From Nitrospina sp. (lineage in GTDB: Bacteria > Nitrospinota > Nitrospinia > Nitrospinales > Nitrospinaceae), in contig JAGQJZ010000006.1 of NCBI GenBank assembly GCA_020430445.1, forward strand, positions 1-55,588: a DNA stretch of 55,588 bases, in the 5' to 3' direction. The notes under the pieces were generated by a model, which saw only the letters and a list, made by a program, of their open reading frames with translations, was not told the origin of the DNA and did no database searches. The position numbers and the translations under genes are program-made. Positions 16,041-24,442 of this stretch are shown here, piece after piece (the stretch's first letter is position 1; each line of letters begins with the position of its first letter).

Positions 16041-16790
16041 ATGAAACAACTAGTTACAATCGGATTGGCCCTGACCGCCCTGTGCTGGAGCGGAATCCTC
16101 AGCCCGGCTGCGGCCAGCGCACGGGAATGCGGCCTGTACGACGGGCCCTCCCGCCTGGACGTTCTGAAAAACCAGGAACACCGTTTCCTGAACAAAATCC
16201 AAACCTCCCCCGGCAACATCCAATCCTATTGCCAGTTGTCGCATATCCACTACAAAATAGCGGCAAACCTGCAGGAGAACCTGCGCGACCACGAGTATGC
16301 AAAGTGCATCGAATTCGCCGACGCCGCGATCCAGCGCAACGCGAAAGCCGGCGCCGCTTATTTCATCAAGGCCCTGTGCATGGGCAAACGGGGCGAACTC
16401 AACGGCGTCTGGCAGAGCCTGTCGATCATCCGGGATTTCGAGAACAATATGAAAATAGCCGCGCAACTGGACCCCGGCCTGGATTTTGGCGGGCCCAACC
16501 GTGCCCTAGGGCGTTACTACTTCAAACTGCCCCGCCTGTTGGGCGGCAGCATTGACGATGCTATCTCCAATCTTGAAACGGCCATGACCTACGGCCCCGA
16601 TTACTGGGAAAACCTGCTCTACCTGGGCGAGGCCTATTTCGACGACGACCGGTACCAGAAAGCCCACACCCTTCTGTCCCGCTTCCTCCAGGTTTCCCAG
16701 GCCATGCCGCAGAACCCGGACATGACCCGGTTCCGTGACCACGCCCGGGAAATCCTGAACGAGATCAAGGCGAAAACCGGATCTCTCTGA
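16041..16790 (+). CDS. Secreted TPR protein, TatT-like, 249 aa
   Basis: A signal peptide (LVTIGLALTALCWSGILSPAAAS) precedes helical repeats. The central GGPNRALGRYYFKLPRLLGGSIDDAISNLETAM segment resembles the T component (TatT) of TRAP-associated systems and related TPR proteins. A further TPR (YWENLLYLGEAYFDDDRYQKAHTLL) follows. No TRAP transporter genes are adjacent, so the specific role is unclear. The ATG at 16041 is the first codon of a good signal peptide. The stop lies 5 bp before recN, so the two are probably cotranscribed. Confidence 0.75.
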   Translation: MKQLVTIGLALTALCWSGILSPAAASARECGLYDGPSRLDVLKNQEHRFLNKIQTSPGNIQSYCQLSHIHYKIAANLQENLRDHEYAKCIEFADAAIQRNAKAGAAYFIKALCMGKRGELNGVWQSLSIIRDFENNMKIAAQLDPGLDFGGPNRALGRYYFKLPRLLGGSIDDAISNLETAMTYGPDYWENLLYLGEAYFDDDRYQKAHTLLSRFLQVSQAMPQNPDMTRFRDHAREILNEIKAKTGSL

Positions 16791-16795
16791 TCCCG

Positions 16796-18487
16796 ATGCT
16801 CGAAGAACTCCGCATCCAGCACTTTGCCATTATCGACCAACTGGAAGTCGCATTCGGTCCGGGACTCAACGTCCTGACCGGGGAGACCGGCGCGGGCAAG
16901 TCCATCATCATCGGCGCGCTCAACCTGGTGGTCGGCGGGCGGGCGGACACCGACAGCATCCGCACCGGCAGCGAATCCGCCACAGTCGAGGCGGTGTTCC
17001 AGATCAGTGACGCGGACACCACCGCCTGGCTGAACGCGCAGGGCATCGATGCCGAAGACCGGACGCTCATCGTGCGCCGCGTGCTGTCGCTCAAGGAAAA
17101 AAACCGCGTCTTCCTCAACGGCGCCGCCGTCACGGTGGCCCAACTGGCGGACCTCGGACGGCGCCTGGTCGACATCCACGGCCAGCACGACCACCAGTCC
17201 CTGTTCCATCCGGAAACGCACGTCGAACTGCTCGACCGCTTCGGCAACCTCGAATCCGCGCGCGCGTCCTTCGACAACGCCTACCGCATCTGGCAGGACC
17301 TCGCCCAGCGCCTGCGCCAAATCGAAAAAAACCAGGCCGACCGCCTGCAGCGGCAGGACCTGCTGAGTTTCCAGATCGGCGAGATCGATGCGGCCGACCT
17401 CGCGCCGGACGAGGAGGAGGAGCTCTTGGCCGACAAAAACCGCCTGCGCCACGCCGAAACCCTTCACCAGGCCCTCGACCAGGCTCTCGACGCGTTGGCG
17501 GACGGCACCGGCTCGGCGCTCGAATCGCTGGGGCAGGTGCGGCGCAAGCTGGAGCCCCTTCCCAACCTCGACCCCGCGCTCGCTCCCATGGAGGAACACG
17601 GCAACAACGCTTATTACGAGATCGAGGCGCTGGCCGACGAAATGCGCGGTTATCTGAAGAGCATCGAATTCAATCCGGGACGGCTTGAAGAAATCGAGGA
17701 CCGGCTGGCGGAAATCAACGGACTCAAACGAAAGTACGGCAACGACATCGCCACCATTCTCGAATACCGGGAACAGATCGGGAAAGAACTGGACGGGCTG
17801 TCGCTTTCGGAAGAACAAGTGGCGGAACTGAAACAGGAACTCGGGCGGGCGGAGGCGGCGCTGGCGGAATGCGCCCGCGGCCTCGCCGAGGGCCGCGAGA
17901 AAAGCGCGCAGAAACTCAAAAAAGGGGCGGAAAAAGAACTCAAGGACCTGGAGATGAAAAACGTCGTGTTCGAGGTCCGCTTCGACTACCCGGAGGACGC
18001 CGCAGGCTTCGTTCAGTTCCGTGGCCATCCCGTGCGCCTCAATCCCACCGGCCTGGGAACCCTCGAGTTCATGTTCTCGCCCAACCCCGGGGAAACACCC
18101 AAGCCGCTCGCCAAAATCGCCTCCGGCGGCGAAATCAGCCGCGTCATGCTGGCGCTCAAATCGCTGTTGCAGAAACAAAGCCGGGTACCGGTCATGGTGT
18201 TCGACGAAGTCGATGCCGGGATCAGCGGCAAGGTGGCGGAGAAAGTCGGCCACAAACTGAAAAAAATCTCCGAGACGCGCCAGGTGTTCTGCATCACCCA
18301 CCTGCCTCAAATCGCCGGGCTGGGAGACACCCATTTCCGGGTGCACAAAAAAGTGGAAGGAAAACGCACGCATTCCTCCATTGAACAACTCGACTATGAA
18401 CACCGCGTCGAGGAGATCGCCCGCATGTCCGGCGGGGAAAAAATCACGCCCGCGACGTTGGAACACGCCAAAGAAATGATAAAATGA
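16796..18487 (+). CDS. recN: DNA repair ATPase RecN
   Basis: This SMC-like ATPase of double-strand-break repair has 563 residues, typical for RecN. It shows the N-terminal LRIQHFAIIDQLEVAF, Walker A GETGAGKS (about residues 30-37), a QHDHQSLF motif, long charged coiled-coil helices (about 150-350), the ABC signature SGGEISRVMLALK and Walker B VMVFDEVDAGISG, followed by the H-loop ITHLPQIA. The ATG lies 5 bp after the upstream TPR gene. There is no LexA-type box that I can recognise in the short spacer. Confidence 0.97.
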   Translation: MLEELRIQHFAIIDQLEVAFGPGLNVLTGETGAGKSIIIGALNLVVGGRADTDSIRTGSESATVEAVFQISDADTTAWLNAQGIDAEDRTLIVRRVLSLKEKNRVFLNGAAVTVAQLADLGRRLVDIHGQHDHQSLFHPETHVELLDRFGNLESARASFDNAYRIWQDLAQRLRQIEKNQADRLQRQDLLSFQIGEIDAADLAPDEEEELLADKNRLRHAETLHQALDQALDALADGTGSALESLGQVRRKLEPLPNLDPALAPMEEHGNNAYYEIEALADEMRGYLKSIEFNPGRLEEIEDRLAEINGLKRKYGNDIATILEYREQIGKELDGLSLSEEQVAELKQELGRAEAALAECARGLAEGREKSAQKLKKGAEKELKDLEMKNVVFEVRFDYPEDAAGFVQFRGHPVRLNPTGLGTLEFMFSPNPGETPKPLAKIASGGEISRVMLALKSLLQKQSRVPVMVFDEVDAGISGKVAEKVGHKLKKISETRQVFCITHLPQIAGLGDTHFRVHKKVEGKRTHSSIEQLDYEHRVEEIARMSGGEKITPATLEHAKEMIK

Positions 18488-18662
18488 TTTGCCGTCGGAC
18501 GCAGGCTGTCCGGTCTCCGGTGTGTCCTTCGCGGCAGTCTTCCTGATCCACCCCTTCGTTTCAGGCCAGGCCCTTCCGGCCCGCCCGCAGACAGACCCTG
18601 GGTTCGAACCACCGGTTCGTTCCGGCTCCCATCGCCAATTCCACCATGGAGATACCCGCCGC

Positions 18663-20399
18663 ATGTTCTCCCTTCGAATAATCGCCCTCATCGGGTGCCT
18701 GCTGCTGCCGCTGGCCGCGCTGGCCGCGGACGACGAAACCCCCGAGCAAAAAATCCGCTACCTGCTGGAGCAGGGGGAGGAAAACATCGCGCAGGGACAC
18801 CCCAGGCCGGCGCTGGCCGACTTCAACCGCGTACTGGGGATCGATCCGTACAACGTGCCCGCGCGCCTGCACATGAGCGAGGCTTACACGGCCCTGAACG
18901 AAAATCAGGATGCACTGAACATCCTGAAAGAAGCGTTGAGCATTGAGCCGGAAAATGGGCCGGCCCATCTCAAACTGGGAATCCTGCTGGACGACCTGGA
19001 CCAGAATGAGGAGGCCATCGCCGAACTGGAACATGCGGCGCGGCTCCTTCCCAAATCCTCCATGGCCTGGCACCGGCTGGGGAATCGGCACGCCCGGTCG
19101 GGCAACGCGAACTCCGCGCTTCTCGCCCTTGAAAAGGCGCGGGCGCTGGAGCCCCTGCGCCCCGGCCTGCAGGAAGCCCTCGGCCGCGCCTACGGACAGG
19201 CAGGCGACCACATCAAAGCCGCCCAGGCCTTCACCCAGGCCCTGAAGCAGAACCCGAAGTCGTCCAAACTGCATTACAACCTGAGCGTCGCCTACGTGAT
19301 GCTGAAACGCTACGACGAGGCCATTCACCATGCGCAAAAAGCCGTGAGCCTCGATCCGGAATACGACCTGGCCTACAACAATATCGGCCTGGCCCAGCGC
19401 GAACTGGGACACCACGGAGCGGCGGTGGAAGCGTTCTCCAAGGCCGTCCGCCTCAACCCCAAGAATCTGCTGGCACGCTACAACCTGGGCAATCTGTTTC
19501 TCGACGCCCGGGAGTTCTCCCGAGCGGAAGAGGCGTTTCTCGCCGTCACCCAACTGGAACCGGAATTGCCCGAGGGATATCTGAAACTGGGGCAGGCCCG
19601 CCTGCATGAAAACAAACGGGAGGAAGCGCAAACCGCTTTTCGGAAAGCCCTGGAATTGAACCCGAATCTGGACGAAGCCAGGCAGGGCCTCCAGTCCGCG
19701 CAGAAGACCGTCGAAGACACCCCCCCGCACGCGCAACCACAACCGGCCGTGACGGCGCAAACACCCGCGCCCGCCTTGCCGGACCCGATGGCTCCCGCCG
19801 TGATACCCGCGCCTCCGGCCCCAAAAACCGAAACCGCGGCATTGAAGCACGACAGTAAGACAGCGGAAACGGACCGCAAAACGCCCCCCCGCGCGCCTGT
19901 AAAAACACGCGCCGGTAACAAGGACTGGATGGCCGAAGGCCGACGACTCGAAAACGAAGGCAAACTGGAGGACGCGGCGAAAGCGTATCAATCGGCGGCA
20001 CGGGAGCAGCCGGAAAACGCGGAGGCGTTCCTCAATCTCGGCGTGACTTATGAAATGCTGGGGCAACAGGACGAGGCGCTGGACGCCTTCAAAACCGTGG
20101 TGCGGCTTTCACCCCGCGCGGCCGGAGCCTGGTACAACCTGGGCCGCACGCAGGCGGCACTGGGGCAGGCGCACGACGCGGTGGCCAGCTTTTCGAAGGC
20201 GGTCGAGATCAATCCGGATTACGCCGAAGCGCACCTGGGGCTGGGCCTGATGTACGACCAGCTTGAGGAAGGGAAAAAAGCCATCACGCACACCGAAGGC
20301 GCGCGCCGCCTGTTTCTGGCGGCCAGCCGCAAGGACCTGGCCCAAATAGCGCAACAGAACCTGGCCAACCTGCAGATCAAATACTCCACCGACCGCTAA
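18663..20399 (+). CDS. Exported TPR-repeat protein, 578 aa
   Basis: A signal peptide (LRIIALIGCLLLPLAALAA) is followed by about nine TPR units, for example ALADFNRVLGIDPYNVPARLHMSEAY and DEAIHHAQKAVSLDPEYDLAYNNIGLA. A proline/alanine-rich linker (about residues 350-420: many PAP and PPAP runs) comes next, then a second block of three TPRs ending near the C-terminus. The protein is probably a periplasmic scaffold for protein contacts. The ATG at 18663 follows GGAGA at ten bases. The 58 upstream in-frame codons lack leader character and are left out. No partner can be inferred. Confidence 0.85.
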   Translation: MFSLRIIALIGCLLLPLAALAADDETPEQKIRYLLEQGEENIAQGHPRPALADFNRVLGIDPYNVPARLHMSEAYTALNENQDALNILKEALSIEPENGPAHLKLGILLDDLDQNEEAIAELEHAARLLPKSSMAWHRLGNRHARSGNANSALLALEKARALEPLRPGLQEALGRAYGQAGDHIKAAQAFTQALKQNPKSSKLHYNLSVAYVMLKRYDEAIHHAQKAVSLDPEYDLAYNNIGLAQRELGHHGAAVEAFSKAVRLNPKNLLARYNLGNLFLDAREFSRAEEAFLAVTQLEPELPEGYLKLGQARLHENKREEAQTAFRKALELNPNLDEARQGLQSAQKTVEDTPPHAQPQPAVTAQTPAPALPDPMAPAVIPAPPAPKTETAALKHDSKTAETDRKTPPRAPVKTRAGNKDWMAEGRRLENEGKLEDAAKAYQSAAREQPENAEAFLNLGVTYEMLGQQDEALDAFKTVVRLSPRAAGAWYNLGRTQAALGQAHDAVASFSKAVEINPDYAEAHLGLGLMYDQLEEGKKAITHTEGARRLFLAASRKDLAQIAQQNLANLQIKYSTDR

Positions 20400-20409
20400 T
20401 TCCCCGCGA

Positions 20410-20455
20410 TCAGGATCAAAAACAAAGGCGGGATGCTCCACTCAGCATGACACGT
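20410..20455 (+). repeat. Dispersed repeat, family A fragment
   Basis: ATCAAAAACAAAGGCGGGAT followed by CAGCATGACAC matches the ends of the copy at 11530-11595. It starts 11 bp after a stop codon. The remaining bases up to 20603 hold nothing I can assign. Confidence 0.4.
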
Positions 20456-20603
20456 CAGGAGCCATTGCACTTTCAATAACGATTCTGGAATGATCCTCGC
20501 CGGAGACCATCGGCGCCACGACGTTGCGGCCCGCAGGGACTCGGCAGTAAAACCCATCGAAGAAATGTTGCCTGACAGGAAACCGCCACGCTGCGGGTGG
20601 AAC

Positions 20604-21353
20604 CTAGTGCGCCTTGCTTCCCTGCTGGGCCACCGCTTCCGCCGCTTTTTTGGCCGCCTCGGCGTCTCCCAGGTAGTAATTGCGGATCGGTTTCAGGTCG
20701 GCGTCCAGTTCGTAGACCAGCGGGATGCCCGTGGGCACGTTGAGTTCCGTGATGGTTTCCTCGCTCATGTCATCGAGATGCTTGATGAGCGCGCGCAGGC
20801 TGTTGCCGTGGGCGCAGATGAGGACACGCTTGCCCTGCCTGATCACCGGCACGATCGTTTCCTGCCAGTAGGGGAGGAACCGCGCCACGGTTTCCTTCAA
20901 CGATTCGGTGCAAGGGAGCTGCTCGGGGGAAAGTTCCGCATACCGCGGGTCCTGGCCCGGATGCCGTTCGTCATTGAGTTCCAGCGGCGGCGGCGGGATG
21001 TCGTAACTGCGCCGCCAGATTTTGACCTGGTCCTCGCCGTGCTTCGCCGCCGTCTCGGATTTGTTCAATCCCTGCAATCCGCCGTAGTGCCGTTCATTGA
21101 GCCGCCAGGACCGGTGAACGGGAATCCACATCAAGTCCATTTCATCCAGAGTGATCCACAGCGTCCGGATGGCGCGCTTGAGCACCGAAGTGAACGCGAT
21201 ATCGAAAACATAGCCTTCCTGCCGGAGCAGCTCCGCCCCCGCCCTGGCTTCTTTCGCCCCCTGTTCCGTCAGGTCCACGTCGGTCCACCCCGTGAACCGG
21301 TTCTCCAGGTTCCAGACACTCTGCCCGTGCCGCATCAACACCACTTTATACAT
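20604..21353 (-). CDS. gpmA: 2,3-bisphosphoglycerate-dependent phosphoglycerate mutase
   Basis: This enzyme interconverts 3- and 2-phosphoglycerate in glycolysis and gluconeogenesis. The phosphohistidine motif [19 protein letters not shown] opens the protein. [35 protein letters not shown] and the second catalytic [14 protein letters not shown] are all present. At 249 residues it has the usual dPGM length. The Ala/Lys-rich C-terminal tail is slightly longer than typical. It is monocistronic, divergent from the HD-GYP gene. Identity is secure. Confidence 0.96.
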   Translation of the reverse strand: MYKVVLMRHGQSVWNLENRFTGWTDVDLTEQGAKEARAGAELLRQEGYVFDIAFTSVLKRAIRTLWITLDEMDLMWIPVHRSWRLNERHYGGLQGLNKSETAAKHGEDQVKIWRRSYDIPPPPLELNDERHPGQDPRYAELSPEQLPCTESLKETVARFLPYWQETIVPVIRQGKRVLICAHGNSLRALIKHLDDMSEETITELNVPTGIPLVYELDADLKPIRNYYLGDAEAAKKAAEAVAQQGSKAH

Positions 21354-21555
21354 GTCACTGACCTTTCGTTGTTCTGAAAAAAAATACCGTCCGCCTCGAA
21401 TTACTTTGAAGGCATGTTAATTAAATCTTTGGCAAAAGTCGAGACAGGGAAATAAAATTTCGATCCGGCATGCAAATTCTGGTGAAAAAAAAGCCAGATA
21501 AATTACAATCATTATTCGTCAAACCGCCCGCAACCCGACAGGAAACCCCAGAACC

Positions 21556-22521
21556 ATGGCCGACAGCATCGAACATTATTTCAAGCCGATCACCCACACC
21601 TTCCTCGACAAGGACTGGAAAGAGGGGTTCACGGTTTATTACAAGTCGACCGACGGCAGCCAGGTCCATTATCTGGTGTTCGCCCAATACCTGCCGGAAG
21701 ACTATTCACGTCTCGAAAAAATCATGAAGGAGACCGACCGGCAGGAATTCTTCATCCATGAAAACGACCTGATCCGCTACTACCGCCAATGCGTGCTGGT
21801 CCGCCTGCGCGAGCAGATACAGGCAAAAAACCCCAAACCTCTCGAGACGATCGGCCTGATCTACCCCATCGTCCGCCGCATCATGGGGGACTATCTGGAA
21901 TACGACACCTCGCCGCGCATGCTGCGGGCGCTCGATGAACTGCCGGATTTTCTATGTCCGGTTTTCAAGCATGGGAACATTCCGTTTCCCGCGCTGGCCG
22001 GCCTGACTTTAAAGGACGGTTCCATCGAAACCCATTGCGCCAATGTCGGTTTGTATGCGCTGTATTACGGGCGGATCCTCGATGTGACGGAATCGGAATT
22101 GCGCGACCTGTTTCTCGGCGGGCTGTTCTCCGACCTGGGCAAAAAGGATTTTCCCCCGGGACTGGAGAGCAAAAGCAAACTGGAACAGGTGGACTGGTCC
22201 CTCATTCGCAAACACCCTTCCAGCGCAAAAAAAATGCTGAACGATATGAAATGTTATTCGGAAAATATTCTCAGGATGGTGGTGGAACACCATGAAAATT
22301 TCGACGGGTCGGGTTATCCCTTCGGCCTGGAGGGAGACAAAATTTCCTTATATGGCCGGATCGCCCGCATTCTGGATGTCTTCGACGCCATGACCTGCGA
22401 GCGGCCCTTCCGGCCGCCGGTCAAAACTATCGAGGCCCTGACCCAGATCAAGGACAGCATGGAAGGTCATTTCGATCCGCGCCTGCTCACCGCCCTGTTC
22501 AAATCCTTCACCACGAGCTGA
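21556..22521 (+). CDS. HD-GYP-type protein with altered HD dyad
   Basis: The 321-residue protein has an unrecognised N-terminal domain (about residues 1-150) and a C-terminal HD-GYP domain. HD-GYP features kept are HCANVGLYA, KHPSSAKKML, VVEHHENFDGSGYPFGLEGD and RILDVFDAMTCERPFRP. The expected HD of the LLHDIGK block reads SD (GLFSDLGKK, Ser codon at 22129-22131). A metal-ligand histidine is therefore missing and c-di-GMP hydrolysis may be weak or absent, leaving a possible binding or adaptor role. The ATG lies 12 bases after AGGAAA. It is divergent from gpmA and ends 55 bp before a convergent gene. Confidence 0.85.
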   Translation: MADSIEHYFKPITHTFLDKDWKEGFTVYYKSTDGSQVHYLVFAQYLPEDYSRLEKIMKETDRQEFFIHENDLIRYYRQCVLVRLREQIQAKNPKPLETIGLIYPIVRRIMGDYLEYDTSPRMLRALDELPDFLCPVFKHGNIPFPALAGLTLKDGSIETHCANVGLYALYYGRILDVTESELRDLFLGGLFSDLGKKDFPPGLESKSKLEQVDWSLIRKHPSSAKKMLNDMKCYSENILRMVVEHHENFDGSGYPFGLEGDKISLYGRIARILDVFDAMTCERPFRPPVKTIEALTQIKDSMEGHFDPRLLTALFKSFTTS

Positions 22522-22576
22522 TCGAAGACGGTTTCATTCCGCACGGCCCATCCCACCGCGGCCTCCTTCATCTCAC

Positions 22577-23311
22577 CTAGCGGCTTCCGGAACGCGCCTT
22601 TCCCTTTTTCGGTTCCAGAAGCGCCTTCAAGGGAACCGCGATCGCGTCGGACTGGGTGTCCAGTTCCGCCTTGCAGATTTGACGCACGCGCCGGTGCTGG
22701 ATGAGATTGGTGGCGAGAGAAAACTTGGCCGAGCTTGCGATCATGTACCGTTTCCTGTCCTGCTTGTCGTCCAGCCAGGCGAGCGTGGAGATGACGCGGC
22801 GCACCGGCTCGGGAGAACCCGTTGCCATGAAATTGCCCCACAACGCGTCCAGAATCCATTGTCCCTGTTCCAGGGGAATCTCCGCCAGTTGATGCGGCTC
22901 GTTGTCCCGTAAAAACGCGAATTCCTTTTGCAGTCTTGCATGCCGCGAAAAAATGCCCTCGACCTGTTGCTTGGCGTCGGGAAGTCCGGAGTACCACAGG
23001 CCGAAGACGACCACGCCCAGATGCCGCTCCCTGATCGCATCCAGCGTCTGCACCCACCCCGGGACACGCGTGGGGTTGTCATGAAACACACCGGATAAAA
23101 ACCCGAAGATGGGAGAGATCGCGTTTTTCTGGTCGAGCATCCCGGAGGAACTGAGATAACCCACCAATTCAGGAATCCGCTCGGGATCGGGTTTCAGGTA
23201 GTAATGTTTCAACCACCTTTTCACGTCGGAAGGAGTCTGAAACGTTTCCGCCGCCAGGGCCGGACCGGCCAGCACCCCCAACACCAGAACTAGAGAAGCG
23301 ATTCGCCACAT
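22577..23311 (-). CDS. Secreted hypothetical protein, 244 aa
   Basis: A clear signal peptide (MWRIASLVLVLGVLAGPALA) precedes an all-helical mature chain beginning TFQTPSDVKRWLKHYYLKPDPERIPELVGYL. The segment DNPTRVPGWVQTLDAIRERHLGVVVFGLWYSGLPDAKQ and the ...WILDALWGNFMATGSPEPVRRVISTL block look like a repeat-based helical fold that recurs in exported bacterial proteins. I cannot name the family. The C-terminus is basic (KKGKARSGSR). The ATG at 23311 follows AGAGG. It lies downstream of tlyA on the same strand but 50 bp away. Confidence 0.78.
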   Translation of the reverse strand: MWRIASLVLVLGVLAGPALAAETFQTPSDVKRWLKHYYLKPDPERIPELVGYLSSSGMLDQKNAISPIFGFLSGVFHDNPTRVPGWVQTLDAIRERHLGVVVFGLWYSGLPDAKQQVEGIFSRHARLQKEFAFLRDNEPHQLAEIPLEQGQWILDALWGNFMATGSPEPVRRVISTLAWLDDKQDRKRYMIASSAKFSLATNLIQHRRVRQICKAELDTQSDAIAVPLKALLEPKKGKARSGSR

Positions 23312-23361
23312 GTTTAACCTCTTTGGATTCGGACTGAAAATTTCCTGTACCGTGCGCGGAG

Positions 23362-24179
23362 TCACAGTTCGATTTCCCGCTCAGGATGGACTTTCTCCCA
23401 CAAAGCACCGGGTTCCCACAGAGTACCGTAAGCGCCGGTGTTGCAGTGAAGAAAAAATTCGCGATTTCCCTTCGCCCCTTCTATCGGCGAACGCACCACG
23501 CCGGCCAGGCCCCAGCGCAGGGTTTCCACGCAGGCGGCGACTTTCACAACAGCCGAGTAGTGCTTGGCCGGATCGCGAATCACGCCTTTTTTTTCGACCT
23601 CCGTACGGCCCACCTCGAACTGCGGCTTGACCATGGCCAGCACGCTTCCCGTCTCCTGCATCAGCGGAAACACACGCGGCAGGATCAGGTTCAGCGAGAT
23701 GAACGAAACATCGATGACCGCCAGGTCGAACAACAGACCGTCCACATGCTCCGGTTCCAGTTCGCGGGCGTTGAGCCGTTCCACCACCTGCACGCGCCCG
23801 TCCTGACGCAGCCGGTAGTCGAGCTGGCCGTATCCCACATCCACCGCCACCACTTTTTCCGCGCCGTGCTGCAGCAGGCAATCGGTGAACCCGCCGGTGG
23901 AAGCGCCGACATCCAGCGCCGTCAGGCCAGTAGGATCGATACGGAATTCTTCCAGGGCGTGACGGAGCTTCAATCCCCCACGGCTGACATAAGGGTTGGG
24001 ATCTTCGAGGACCAGCAGGAGTTCTTCAGGGTCGAGCAGACGGCCCGGCTTGTCCACCACTTCGGAACCGTAGCGGACCTTGCCGGCGAGGATCAGCGCC
24101 TGGGCGCGCTGGCGGGACTCGGCGAGTTTTTTTTTACCAGCAATTCATCGGCGCGAACGCGCTCACTCTTTTGGCTCAC
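23362..24179 (-). CDS. tlyA: TlyA-type rRNA methyltransferase with a frameshift at an A9 run
   Basis: The family joins an S4 RNA-binding domain to a FtsJ-like methyltransferase that 2'-O-methylates rRNA. The methyltransferase part is intact from 24060 on: YVSRGGLKLRHAL, LDVGASTGGFTDCLLQHGA, DVGYGQLDYRLR, DVSFISLNLILP and VKPQFEVGR. The S4 part is encoded upstream from a GTG at 24179 behind GGAGG (SQKSERVRADELLV), then at nine A (plus strand T at 24127-24135) the frame is lost. The expected LAESRQRAQALILAGKVRYG continues in the -1 frame. Without a shift the product ends after about 30 residues. One extra A, or a -1 shift on A-AAA-AAC, restores a 271-272-residue protein. The start overlaps xseB by 17 bp, as in an xseA-xseB-tlyA operon. 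Confidence 0.85.
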
Positions 24180-24420
24180 CGCTCCCCTCCACCGGAAACA
24201 GTTCCACCGCAAGGTCTCCCCTGCGTTTCTGGGTCAGCTGTTCGATCTTCTGCTCCGCCTCGTTCAGCTTTTCAGAACACAGGCGGGACATGCTGATCCC
24301 CTCTTCAAAAATCTCCAGCGACTTGTCGATATCCAGCTCGCCTTTCTCAAGGTGCTCGACAATTTCCTCCAGCCGCTTCATGGCTTTCTCAAATTTGATG
24401 TCCTTGTTTTTTTCCGCCAT
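24163..24420 (-). CDS. xseB: Exodeoxyribonuclease VII small subunit
   Basis: This 85-residue protein is the small subunit of exonuclease VII. It shows the family core KFEKAMKRLEEIVEHLEKGELDIDKSLEIFEEG followed by a helical EKLNEAEQKIEQL. The ATG at 24420 has AGGAG seven bases upstream; a 12-codon extension is open but lacks a site. It lies 22 bp after xseA, and its 3' end overlaps the GTG of tlyA, so all three are translated as one unit. Confidence 0.95.
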   Translation of the reverse strand: MAEKNKDIKFEKAMKRLEEIVEHLEKGELDIDKSLEIFEEGISMSRLCSEKLNEAEQKIEQLTQKRRGDLAVELFPVEGSGEPKE

Positions 24421-24442
24421 AACAAATCTCCTGTCGCTTATT

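Noticed and set aside
16634..18691. A 685-codon open frame antisense to recN and its upstream TPR gene
   Set aside because: RecN on the other strand has all catalytic motifs. The antisense frame is rich in Arg, Val, Phe and Gln without any family motif, as expected for the shadow of a GC-rich gene.
23362..24060. A complete short methyltransferase gene starting at the GTG at 24060
   Set aside because: This start lies inside the conserved S4-methyltransferase linker (EVVDKPGR), and the S4 domain is encoded directly upstream in another frame. The gene is better read as a frameshifted full-length tlyA.
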